64,000 nt of DNA. Source: Mycobacterium sp. HUMS_12744610. Lineage in GTDB: Bacteria; Actinomycetota; Actinomycetes; Mycobacteriales; Mycobacteriaceae. Location of the stretch: positions 1 through 64,000 of the forward strand of contig NZ_JBGEDP010000003.1 in assembly GCF_041206865.1 (NCBI RefSeq). The letters run 5' to 3'. The translations under genes were made by a program, and so were the position numbers. Of the stretch, positions 40,609 to 49,054 are shown piece after piece. The notes under the pieces are model-generated. The model searched no databases, was not told the DNA's origin, and was given only the letters and a program-made list of their open reading frames with translations. Each line of letters starts with the position of its first letter. Position 1 is the stretch's first letter.

Positions 40609-41996
40609 TCTGTGTAAGTCCGGGGTGGTCCATCATCGGACCGCCGTTGGGCGGACAGAAGGAGTGTTTTGTGACCAAGACCATGCAGATGCCGGCTGAG
40701 GAGACGACCGCGGCGCGGCGGCTGGCCGAGATGTTCACCGAAGAGACGCTGGACTCGTTGATTAAGGATGCGGTGAAGACCGGGACCCCGATCGACGGCG
40801 CGGACGGTTTGCTGAACCAGCTGACTAAGGCCGTGCTGGAGCGGGCGCTGAATGCGGAGCTAACCCACCATCTGGGCTATGAGGCCGGCGATCCGGCCGG
40901 ACGCGGATCGGGAAATTCGCGCAACGGCACCACGCCGAAAACGGTGACCACCGTCAACGGCCCGGTGCAGATCGATGCGCCGCGTGATCGCAACGGCTCG
41001 TTTGAGCCGGCGATTGTGCCGAAGAAGACCCGCCGGCTCAACAACATCAATTCGGTGGTGTTGTCGCTGTATTCACGGGGAATGACCACCCGCGATATCG
41101 AAGCCCACCTGCAGGAGGTCTATGGGGCGTCGGTGTCGCGGGAGTTGATCTCCAATATCACCGAGGTGGTGGTCGATGAGATCAAGGCCTGGCAGGCCCG
41201 CCCGCTCGATGAGGTCTACCCGATCCTCTACATCGATGGGCTGCGGCTGCGGATCGGCGACAACGGGGTCATCACCACCAAGGTCGCCTATTTGGCCATT
41301 GGCGTGGATCTGGAGGGCCGCAAACACGCCTTGGGCTGCTGGATCCAGGACTCCGAGGGGGCGAAGTTCTGGCAGAAGGTCGTCATCGACCTGCGCAACC
41401 GCGGGGTGCGCGACATCCTCATCGCCTGCTGCGACGGGCTGACCGGTCTGCCTGATGCGATCCGCTCGATCTATCCCGATACCGTGGTGCAGACCTGCGT
41501 CGTGCACGTCATTAGGAATGCGATGCGCTTCGTGTCTTATAAGGACCGCAAGAAGGTCGCCACCGCGATGCGGGCGATCTACAGTGCGCCGACCGTCGAT
41601 GGAGCCGAACTCGCACTCAAGGAGTTCGACCAGCAATTCGGCGCCCAATATCCGGGTGCAATTGACGTGTGGCACAACGCCTGGGGGGAATTCGTTCCGT
41701 TCCTGGACTATCCGGTGGAGTTGCGCAAGATCGTCTACACCACCAATGCGATCGAGTCGATCAACTTCCAGTTGCGCAAGATCACCAAGAACCGTGGTCA
41801 TTTCACGGACAAGGACGCCGCGATGAAGTTGCTGTACCTCGGGCTGCGCAACATCTCCAGCGAGAGAGGAGGCTATTCGGGTACTGGAACGCACAACTGG
41901 ACTGTGGCGCTCAACACACTCGCCAGACTATTCCCTGGGCGAATCCCATTGTGCTAGAATACAACTCGTAGTCAAATCACCTCTGACTTACACAGA
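40609..41996 (+). mobile_element. IS256-family element A
   Basis: The ends are inverted: TCTGTGTAAGTCCGGGGTG from 40609 and, as reverse complement, TCTGTGTAAGTCAGAGGTG ending near 41996. The single transposase gene fills it. The flanks differ (PPE remnant to the left, recombinase remnant to the right) and no 8-9 bp target duplication is present, suggesting a deletion or recombination at its borders. Confidence 0.8.
40671..41957 (+). CDS. IS256-family (mutator-type) transposase
   Basis: A 428-residue protein from GTG 40671 (VTKTMQMPAEETTAARRLAEMF), aaggag upstream. DDE residues: D in ILYIDGLRLR, D in IACCDGLTGLPDAI, and E in TTNAIESINFQLRK, with CVVHVIRNAM between. GSGNSRNGTTPKTVTT is the N-terminal RNG motif of the family. 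The C-terminus ends unusually (ALNTLARLFPGRIPLC) but no stop interrupts the core. Confidence 0.9.
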   Translation: MTKTMQMPAEETTAARRLAEMFTEETLDSLIKDAVKTGTPIDGADGLLNQLTKAVLERALNAELTHHLGYEAGDPAGRGSGNSRNGTTPKTVTTVNGPVQIDAPRDRNGSFEPAIVPKKTRRLNNINSVVLSLYSRGMTTRDIEAHLQEVYGASVSRELISNITEVVVDEIKAWQARPLDEVYPILYIDGLRLRIGDNGVITTKVAYLAIGVDLEGRKHALGCWIQDSEGAKFWQKVVIDLRNRGVRDILIACCDGLTGLPDAIRSIYPDTVVQTCVVHVIRNAMRFVSYKDRKKVATAMRAIYSAPTVDGAELALKEFDQQFGAQYPGAIDVWHNAWGEFVPFLDYPVELRKIVYTTNAIESINFQLRKITKNRGHFTDKDAAMKLLYLGLRNISSERGGYSGTGTHNWTVALNTLARLFPGRIPLC

Positions 41997-42624
41997 AATC
42001 GTGACAGGCTCGGATCCGGGACAGCAAATTCGGCAAGGGCCGGGACCTGCCGGTGTCCCCTTCGACCATCGCGGCGCTGCGCAGCTACGCAGACAGCCGC
42101 GACCACGCCTGGCTGGCGTTGGACATCCAGACTGGACTGCGGGTTTCCGAACTGATCGGGCTGAACTGTGGCGACATCACGTTGGGCCCCGGAGCGCACC
42201 TGAGATGCGAAGGCAAAGGCCGCAAGCAACGCGCCGTTCCGTTGACCGCCACCATCCAGGCGGTACTCGCGAACTGGATCGCCGAGCTCGCCGGCAGGCC
42301 CGGCGATCCGCTATTCCCGACCCGCAGTGGGCGGCGCCTGAGTAGGGACGCGATCGAGCAGCGCATCGCGGTGCACGCCCACAAGGCCGCCCAGAGCTGC
42401 CCCTCTCTGAAGGCCAGACACCTGCACCCCCACGTCCTCAGGCACACCTGCGCCGTCGCACTGCTCCAAGCCGGTGTCGACACCTCCGTGATCGCTCTCT
42501 GGCTTGGTCACGCCGACGTCCGATCAACGAACCCATACCTGCACGCTGACCTGACCATCAAGGAAAAAGCCCTCGCCATAACCGCCCAACCGACCGTCGC
42601 ACCGGGACGCTACCGGCCCTCCGA

Positions 42625-44112
42625 GGTCGCGTCCTGAAACCGGTGTAAATGGGGCCGGGCGTAGGTTCTGCTTCGAGACCTACCAAGTCATCGAAGAAAG
42701 GACCTACGCCCGTGCCTGCACGAGTATTGCCGACCGACCGTGTTCGCGCCAAGATCGACGAGTTGTTCGCCTCCGATCGTGAGCTGCCCGAGATCCTGGA
42801 GGAGGTGGCCCGCCTCGGTGCGCAACTGTTGATGCAGGCCGCGCTGGAAGCCGAGGTGACCGAATTCCTGGGCCGGGAGCGCTACCAACGCACCGCAGCG
42901 ACACCGGATGCCCAGCCGGGGTCACGCAACGGCTATCAGCCGGTGACGGTCAAGACCACCGCTGGCCCGGTCACCTTGGAGCGGCCCAAGCTGCGCGGCA
43001 CGACCGCCGCGTTCGCCTCACGGCTGTTCGGCAAGCACGTCACCAAGACCAACGCGCTGGAATCGCTGGTGATCGCCTCATTCGTGCGTGGATTGTCGGT
43101 GCGCGATGTCGAGGCCACCCTTGCCGATGCGCTCGGTGATCAGGCCGCGATCTCGAAATCAACGGTGTCGCAGGTATGCCAAGCCATCAAGGCCGAGTAC
43201 GACTCCTGGGCGGTCCGCCGCCTCGACGAGGTGGTGCTGGACTACCTGTTCCTGGATGCCTCGTTTTTCCGGATGCATCCCGGCTCGCCGGCCGAGCCGG
43301 TCCTGGCTGTCTGGGGCATCACCACCGACGGCAAGCCCGTCTTCGTGGGCCTGGCCCCCGGCACCGGGGAGTCGACGGATGCCTGGGCCGACTTTTTGAC
43401 CGACCTACGCGACCGTGGGCTGGGGTGCCCGCTGCTGGTGGTCTCCGACGGGGCCCGCGGATTGATCGCGGCTATCGAACAAATCTACCCAAAAGCGTTG
43501 CGCCAGAGATGTCTTATTCACCGGCTGCGCAATATTCTGGCGAAGATCCCGGCGGGGATGCAGGCCGAGATCCGCGACGGCTACTGGGCCTGCTTCGACA
43601 CCGACGGCCTCAACATCGAACCCGGCCCACGCCTGGTCGAGCTCATCGACGCCCGGCTGACCGCGTTCGCCGACCGCTACGCGCCCACCTACCCGGCGGC
43701 GATGAAGATCTTGCTGACCGACCGGGAGGGTCTGACCGCTTATCTGCGGTTCCCGACCGAGCATCATCACCGCATCCGGCACTCGAACTTCATCGAGCGC
43801 ACCTTCGGTGAAACACGCCGTCGCGCAAAGGTTATCGGCCGCTTCCCGGGCGAGACCAGCTGCATCAGCATCGTCTGGGCCGTCCTTGACCGCGCATCGC
43901 GCGGCTGGCGCGGACTGACCATGACCCCCGCCGGGTTACGCCAGCTCCAAGACCTACGCCGTGCCCTGCTGCAACCACCACGGCAACTACGACCCCAGCA
44001 CACCCCGGACTCCGCCACCAACAACCCCGAGCCTGTCAGCGCCACCGCGTAACATCACCCACCGAAGCCAGAACCTGCGCCCGACGATTTACACCAAAAT
44101 CTGGACGCCACC
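42625..44112 (+). mobile_element. IS256-family element B, copy 1
   Basis: 1488 bp, ends GGTCGCGTCC (42625) and GGACGCCACC (44112), imperfect inverted repeats that both continue to GGTGTAAAT. It is bounded by the 9-bp direct repeat GCCCTCCGA (42616-42624 and 44113-44121). An identical copy in opposite orientation lies at 45104-46591. Confidence 0.88.
42712..44052 (+). CDS. IS256-family transposase B1
   Basis: A 446-residue protein from GTG 42712. Catalytic D in FLDASFFRM, D in VVSDGARGLIAAI, E in NFIERTFGETRRR; CLIHRLRNILAK is the conserved C-x2-H block. GSRNGYQPVTVKTTAGPVTLERPKLR is the N-terminal signature. Reading frame intact and identical to the copy at 45164-46504, so either could supply transposase for both. 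Confidence 0.9.
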   Translation: MPARVLPTDRVRAKIDELFASDRELPEILEEVARLGAQLLMQAALEAEVTEFLGRERYQRTAATPDAQPGSRNGYQPVTVKTTAGPVTLERPKLRGTTAAFASRLFGKHVTKTNALESLVIASFVRGLSVRDVEATLADALGDQAAISKSTVSQVCQAIKAEYDSWAVRRLDEVVLDYLFLDASFFRMHPGSPAEPVLAVWGITTDGKPVFVGLAPGTGESTDAWADFLTDLRDRGLGCPLLVVSDGARGLIAAIEQIYPKALRQRCLIHRLRNILAKIPAGMQAEIRDGYWACFDTDGLNIEPGPRLVELIDARLTAFADRYAPTYPAAMKILLTDREGLTAYLRFPTEHHHRIRHSNFIERTFGETRRRAKVIGRFPGETSCISIVWAVLDRASRGWRGLTMTPAGLRQLQDLRRALLQPPRQLRPQHTPDSATNNPEPVSATA

Positions 44113-44152
44113 GCCCTCCGACACCGTCCTCGCCTTCCTCGAAGGCCTGTAA

Positions 44153-44281
44153 CTATGCCGATGCTCGATCCGGTACCGACCCCAGACATGCCGCCCCACA
44201 ACCACTCTCCGCCCGAACACCCACAGACTCGGCATAGTCCCAGCAACGGCATAAGACGGTCTATGCCGATATCGGCATAGA
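44153..44281. promoter_or_regulatory. CTATGCCG palindrome cluster
   Basis: A perfect 22-bp palindrome lies at 44260-44281 (CTATGCCGAT and its mirror). Three more half-sites lie nearby: CTATGCCG 44153-44160, CGGCATAG 44230-44237 and CGGCATAA 44247-44254. No gene starts with a clear link to it other than the ISAs1-type remnant. Possibly an operator that lost its gene. Confidence 0.4.
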
Positions 44282-44283
44282 CG

Positions 44284-44787
44284 GTGAAGGCGAACATGCC
44301 CACCCTGCATCACAAGCTCAAAAAGCTGCCGTGGAAGGACATGCCCGCCACCACGGCGAGGACCACTGACCGCGGCCGGCGGGTTACCCGCACGATCAAG
44401 GTCGCCGATGTTCCCGACTGGATCGATTTCCCCGGTGCGGCCCAAGTCGCCCAACTGCGCCGCACCGTCACCGACAAAACAACCAAGACCGTTGAGGTCG
44501 TCTACCTGATCACCTCCGCGAACCACACCGACGCGCCACCGCAGCGACTCGCCGCCTGGGTACAAGGCCACTGGGGCATAGAAAATCGCCTGCATTGGAT
44601 TCGGGACGTGACGTTCGCAGAGGACGGTTCGCAAGTACGTACCGGACAGGCGCCACGGGTGATGGCCAGCTGCCGCAACTTCGCGATCAGCATGCTGCGG
44701 ATCGCCGGCTGGGACAACATCGCCGCCGGCCTCCGCCACCACGCCAGACACCCAGATCAGGCCCTCGCACTGGTACTGACCTCATGA
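44284..44787 (+). pseudogene. ISAs1-family transposase, C-terminal remnant 1
   Basis: About 165 codons, starting in mid-protein (TLHHKLKKLPWKDMPA), with GRRVTRTIKV, FPGAAQVAQLRRTV and the conserved block [44 protein letters not shown], typical of ISAs1 (H-repeat-type) transposase ends. The N-terminal half with the first catalytic residues is missing. Ends at TCATGAAACGCGAC..., followed by TTCCGGGACCCTGG, likely the old IS end. Confidence 0.75.
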
Positions 44788-44805
44788 AACGCGACTATTC
44801 CGGGA

Positions 44806-45033
44806 CCCTGGGTACAGGGGCACTGGGGCATAGAAAATCGCCTCCACTGGGTGCGTGATGTCACCTTCGACGAGGACCGCTCGCAGGTACGCACCGGGCA
44901 AGCACCACGGGTGATGGCCAGCTGCCGCAACCTCGCGATCAGCATGCTGCGGATCGTCGGCTGGGACAACACCGCCGGCCTACGCCACGCCAGACACCCA
45001 GATCACGCTCTCAAACTGATCCTGACCTCATAA
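44806..45033 (+). pseudogene. ISAs1-family transposase, C-terminal remnant 2
   Basis: A second, shorter copy in tandem: [36 protein letters not shown] to the same end (...LTS*), again followed by TTCCGGGACCCTGG. Very similar to remnant 1 but with a small deletion ([16 protein letters not shown] against NIAAGLRHHARHPDQALA). Two consecutive right ends suggest two successive insertions into, or slippage at, the IS end. Confidence 0.7.
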
Positions 45034-45103
45034 GACGTGACTTTTCCGGGACCCTGGATCCGCACCGCGGCACCTGCGGAAGCCTACGACTTGGGGGTTT
45101 CCG

Positions 45104-46591
45104 GGTGGCGTCCAGATTTTGGTGTAAATCGTCGGGCGCAGGTTCTGGCTTCGGTGGGTGATGTTACGCGGTGGCGCTGACAGGCTCGGGGTTGTTGGTG
45201 GCGGAGTCCGGGGTGTGCTGGGGTCGTAGTTGCCGTGGTGGTTGCAGCAGGGCACGGCGTAGGTCTTGGAGCTGGCGTAACCCGGCGGGGGTCATGGTCA
45301 GTCCGCGCCAGCCGCGCGATGCGCGGTCAAGGACGGCCCAGACGATGCTGATGCAGCTGGTCTCGCCCGGGAAGCGGCCGATAACCTTTGCGCGACGGCG
45401 TGTTTCACCGAAGGTGCGCTCGATGAAGTTCGAGTGCCGGATGCGGTGATGATGCTCGGTCGGGAACCGCAGATAAGCGGTCAGACCCTCCCGGTCGGTC
45501 AGCAAGATCTTCATCGCCGCCGGGTAGGTGGGCGCGTAGCGGTCGGCGAACGCGGTCAGCCGGGCGTCGATGAGCTCGACCAGGCGTGGGCCGGGTTCGA
45601 TGTTGAGGCCGTCGGTGTCGAAGCAGGCCCAGTAGCCGTCGCGGATCTCGGCCTGCATCCCCGCCGGGATCTTCGCCAGAATATTGCGCAGCCGGTGAAT
45701 AAGACATCTCTGGCGCAACGCTTTTGGGTAGATTTGTTCGATAGCCGCGATCAATCCGCGGGCCCCGTCGGAGACCACCAGCAGCGGGCACCCCAGCCCA
45801 CGGTCGCGTAGGTCGGTCAAAAAGTCGGCCCAGGCATCCGTCGACTCCCCGGTGCCGGGGGCCAGGCCCACGAAGACGGGCTTGCCGTCGGTGGTGATGC
45901 CCCAGACAGCCAGGACCGGCTCGGCCGGCGAGCCGGGATGCATCCGGAAAAACGAGGCATCCAGGAACAGGTAGTCCAGCACCACCTCGTCGAGGCGGCG
46001 GACCGCCCAGGAGTCGTACTCGGCCTTGATGGCTTGGCATACCTGCGACACCGTTGATTTCGAGATCGCGGCCTGATCACCGAGCGCATCGGCAAGGGTG
46101 GCCTCGACATCGCGCACCGACAATCCACGCACGAATGAGGCGATCACCAGCGATTCCAGCGCGTTGGTCTTGGTGACGTGCTTGCCGAACAGCCGTGAGG
46201 CGAACGCGGCGGTCGTGCCGCGCAGCTTGGGCCGCTCCAAGGTGACCGGGCCAGCGGTGGTCTTGACCGTCACCGGCTGATAGCCGTTGCGTGACCCCGG
46301 CTGGGCATCCGGTGTCGCTGCGGTGCGTTGGTAGCGCTCCCGGCCCAGGAATTCGGTCACCTCGGCTTCCAGCGCGGCCTGCATCAACAGTTGCGCACCG
46401 AGGCGGGCCACCTCCTCCAGGATCTCGGGCAGCTCACGATCGGAGGCGAACAACTCGTCGATCTTGGCGCGAACACGGTCGGTCGGCAATACTCGTGCAG
46501 GCACGGGCGTAGGTCCTTTCTTCGATGACTTGGTAGGTCTCGAAGCAGAACCTACGCCCGGCCCCATTTACACCGGTTTCAGGACGCGACC
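45104..46591 (-). mobile_element. IS256-family element B, copy 2 (inverted)
   Basis: Same 1488-bp element as 42625-44112 in reverse orientation, to my reading identical. The flanking direct repeat is GGTTTCCG (45096-45103 and 46592-46599). It landed in the last codons of the TerD/FHA membrane-protein gene. The two copies enclose ~1 kb and could form a composite element or invert the DNA between them. Confidence 0.88.
45164..46504 (-). CDS. IS256-family transposase B2
   Basis: 446 residues, same protein as the copy at 42712-44052 with all catalytic residues (FLDAS, VVSDG, FIERTF). Start GTG at 46504. Intact. Confidence 0.9.
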   Translation of the reverse strand: MPARVLPTDRVRAKIDELFASDRELPEILEEVARLGAQLLMQAALEAEVTEFLGRERYQRTAATPDAQPGSRNGYQPVTVKTTAGPVTLERPKLRGTTAAFASRLFGKHVTKTNALESLVIASFVRGLSVRDVEATLADALGDQAAISKSTVSQVCQAIKAEYDSWAVRRLDEVVLDYLFLDASFFRMHPGSPAEPVLAVWGITTDGKPVFVGLAPGTGESTDAWADFLTDLRDRGLGCPLLVVSDGARGLIAAIEQIYPKALRQRCLIHRLRNILAKIPAGMQAEIRDGYWACFDTDGLNIEPGPRLVELIDARLTAFADRYAPTYPAAMKILLTDREGLTAYLRFPTEHHHRIRHSNFIERTFGETRRRAKVIGRFPGETSCISIVWAVLDRASRGWRGLTMTPAGLRQLQDLRRALLQPPRQLRPQHTPDSATNNPEPVSATA

Positions 46592-48118
46592 GGTTTCCGG
46601 CCCGACTTTCCACGGTGGTCCCAGCATCTCTACAGCCTCTTGAGGCGTGACGGCAGCGTTGATGTTGGTGATCGTGGGTTTGCCGCCCTCGAATGAAATC
46701 TTCGCGATCATGATCGTGTTTGTCGGTTTCGTCGCCGTCAACGGGACGACGATCGTGTCACCATTATTGGTCTGCACGGTCACTTTTCCGTCGTAGTCGC
46801 TGAACGAACTCGAAGCCGTGTGATGATAGATTCTCGCCACAATAAAAATTTCCTTGAAGCCATCGAGAGATGACATCTTGATGTTTTCCTGATTGTCTCC
46901 GCCGACTTTACCCACACCGGAATCCTTGTTCAGGAACATCCCCGGTCCAGTTTTTTGTTCCCAGCTAACTTTGCCTACTTTGTTCTCGTCGGAGGACAAG
47001 CGGTAGTCCGCCTCGATATCGAGGTCCACGGGAGCCTGCCACGTCAATCGAACGTTGACTTCGGTGATCGGTTTTGATGTGTCCAGGGTTGCTGACTCGC
47101 CCGCGCTGCCCAACGTCGTGATGCGGCTAGCTCCCGCACTTGCTTGGGTATCGGCTGCGGGTCTGGGTCCGAAGAGGGTAAGCGCGATAGCGGCTATGAC
47201 AACCGTGGCGACTACCGAAATCACGACAGGTAGATTCTGCTTCTTCTGCGCAGCGCCGTTGGTCGTGGGCGCATGGACGACCAACGTCAGTCCGCCGATG
47301 CGCAGGCGGCTACCGTCCTGCAGGGGCGTTCGTTTCCCCGAGGCCGTTTCAACATGCTCGACCTGACCGTCTTTGAATACGAGGCTGGAAACTTGGGGAG
47401 GCAGCCCCTTCTTGAATATGTGTTCCTCGCCTCCACCGCCTACGAATACGGGCTGGGAACCGAGACCAACGTACGACGTTTCATAGGGTGCCCATTCCAC
47501 CTCGACGCTGGCTTCGCGAGCCATGTTCTGGACGAAGTACATCGCCAAGCCGAGCGCCAGTCCTAGCAGCGCTATCCCCACGACCCTTCCCGCGAAGCCT
47601 GGCAGGAACATCGACGCCAAGAGGAAGCCCATGCAGCCGATGGCTCCGCCAATCGCTCCGGCACCGAGACCACGGGCCATGCTGAGGTTGGGGACGGCTC
47701 TCGATAGCAGGGCACCCAGAAGTGCTCCCATCAATGACCACGCCACGATGCGCAGGGCGTAGTACTTCAGTTCGAAGGAGCCGATATCCATGCTGAAGAG
47801 GTACTGGGCGGCGGCACCTGCGACGAAGCCCGCGAGAGCACTCCCGGCGAGGACTTGTGCTGCGCGACTTGGATTCAAATCATGCCGCTGATACCACTCA
47901 CCGGCGATGTACAGTAGAAATCCCAGGATGCTTGCGAACGCGGCTGACCACAGGGCGGTCTCCAGAACCAAACGTAGCTGGCGGGCAGTGCTATCGGCGT
48001 CCAATTGGCTACCGACGACGAGTTCGGCGAACACAGCGCCGAGCGCGCCACCTGAAAAACCCGCAATGGCGTACAGCAGTTGCTGGTTCGACCTCAGCGC
48101 GTTCAGACCACTAGCCAC
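46568..48118 (-). CDS. Membrane protein with FHA-like and TerD-like domains
   Basis: A 516-residue protein. Six or so hydrophobic segments in residues 1-200 (LLYAIAGFSGGALGAVFAELV ... VVGIALLGLALGLAMYFV). Then comes a small beta domain with FHA-like pattern (PVFVGGGGEEHIFKKGLPPQVSSLVFKDGQVEHVETASGKRTPLQDGSRLRIGGLTL). Another membrane segment follows (LPVVISVVATVVIAAIALTLFG), and then a TerD-like C-terminus (VRLTWQAPVDLDIEADYRLSS ... GPGMFLNKDSGVGKVGGDNQENIKMSSLDGFKEIFIVARIYHH). The last residues (GRVLKPV) come from the IS; without it the protein ends VGPETPKS with a stop at 45084-45086. Last gene of the TerY/PP2C/kinase operon. Confidence 0.7.
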   Translation of the reverse strand: MASGLNALRSNQQLLYAIAGFSGGALGAVFAELVVGSQLDADSTARQLRLVLETALWSAAFASILGFLLYIAGEWYQRHDLNPSRAAQVLAGSALAGFVAGAAAQYLFSMDIGSFELKYYALRIVAWSLMGALLGALLSRAVPNLSMARGLGAGAIGGAIGCMGFLLASMFLPGFAGRVVGIALLGLALGLAMYFVQNMAREASVEVEWAPYETSYVGLGSQPVFVGGGGEEHIFKKGLPPQVSSLVFKDGQVEHVETASGKRTPLQDGSRLRIGGLTLVVHAPTTNGAAQKKQNLPVVISVVATVVIAAIALTLFGPRPAADTQASAGASRITTLGSAGESATLDTSKPITEVNVRLTWQAPVDLDIEADYRLSSDENKVGKVSWEQKTGPGMFLNKDSGVGKVGGDNQENIKMSSLDGFKEIFIVARIYHHTASSSFSDYDGKVTVQTNNGDTIVVPLTATKPTNTIMIAKISFEGGKPTITNINAAVTPQEAVEMLGPPWKVGPETGRVLKPV

Positions 48119-48147
48119 GACAACCCCACCTTTTCATCATGATGACT

Positions 48148-49047
48148 TCAGCACTGCACACCGGGGAACGAACCTAGGCGGTCTACAACCCATTTGGATA
48201 GGGCGTCGAGTTGCGCGGTCCCTGTTTGAAAGCCGCCATCGGATGGGAGCGCCGCAATGGCTATCCCCACGGCGCCCGAATCTGTTTTCACCAGCGCGAT
48301 TTGGCGCACCAGGTAGCTGCCTTCCGGCGAAGGACCCCAGCCTCCCTTGACGGCGGCATTCGCGCTGCCCGCCAGTCCCCACTGCTGGTTGCCGCCAATG
48401 CTGCGCATGTCGTTGACTACCGCGTCGCTTTGGTTCAGACACGGCAATTTTGACATGAACTTCGCTTGATTCGCCAGCGACCAGTTCGTTTGCCCGAACG
48501 CCGTGAACTCGCTTCGAGTCTTTTCGGACTGTACGACAGTCGCGGTGTCACCTGCTTCTGCAAGAACAGCACCCACGGACTGTGCCGCTTGTGACGGTTG
48601 ACCTAGCTGACCCCAAAGCGCCTCCGCCGCTGCGTTATCGGAGTCCCTGATGGCGGGCACGACAAGGGGAGCAGCGGCTTTATTCGAGTGGCGAAGCGCG
48701 GCAATAGCCAGAGGCACCTTGATGGTTGACCATGCAGGACCGGTTGTCCATGAGCCAAAACTCCGAACTCCGTTGCCGCTCGCGATAGCTACCCCGACTT
48801 CGCCAGCAATAGCGGTACTCACGGCTTCGAAACTCTGTTGAAGCCCGTCTGCCGTCACCGCATCCGTTGGCGCCGGAGCTGTAGCTGTCGGTGCAGCCGA
48901 TGCTGGTGCGGTCGTTTCCGAAACGCTAGGTGCTTGATCATCGGGTGAATCACCAGTAGCAAGATTCCCACCGGCGCCACACGAAACGGTTCCCACTACG
49001 CACACCAAAGAAAGCGCTAGCGAAAGAGTTCTGCGCCGAGAGCACAC
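48148..49047 (-). CDS. Lipoprotein with beta-lactamase-like serine hydrolase fold
   Basis: A 299-residue protein from GTG 49047, eight bases after the kinase stop. Signal peptide with lipobox (SLALSLVCVVGTVSC), a Thr/Ala/Pro-rich linker, then a class A beta-lactamase/PBP-like domain: SxxK as WSTIKVPLAIAAL, S-D-N as IRDSDNAAAEALW, and KGG as AAVKGGWGP. The Glu166 region is not obvious, so lactamase activity is doubtful; a peptidoglycan-binding or sensing role is more likely. Membrane-anchored outside the cell. Confidence 0.75.
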   Translation of the reverse strand: MCSRRRTLSLALSLVCVVGTVSCGAGGNLATGDSPDDQAPSVSETTAPASAAPTATAPAPTDAVTADGLQQSFEAVSTAIAGEVGVAIASGNGVRSFGSWTTGPAWSTIKVPLAIAALRHSNKAAAPLVVPAIRDSDNAAAEALWGQLGQPSQAAQSVGAVLAEAGDTATVVQSEKTRSEFTAFGQTNWSLANQAKFMSKLPCLNQSDAVVNDMRSIGGNQQWGLAGSANAAVKGGWGPSPEGSYLVRQIALVKTDSGAVGIAIAALPSDGGFQTGTAQLDALSKWVVDRLGSFPGVQC

Positions 49048-49054
49048 AGAATGA

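Larger units (their letters stand above)
41997..44152 (+). pseudogene. Tyrosine recombinase, truncated and split by an IS256 copy
   Basis: The left part (42020-42624) encodes STIAALRSYADSRDHAWLALDIQTGLRVSELIGLNC ... HPHVLRHTCAVALLQAGVD ... LGHADVRSTNPYLHADL, that is, the R, H-x-x-R, H and Tyr active-site residues of the XerC/D type. The N-terminal core-binding domain is missing (cut at the IS256-A edge). The end of the gene lies behind the second IS: joining at the GCCCTCCGA duplication gives APGRYRPSDTVLAFLEGL and a stop at 44150-44152. Confidence 0.8.
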
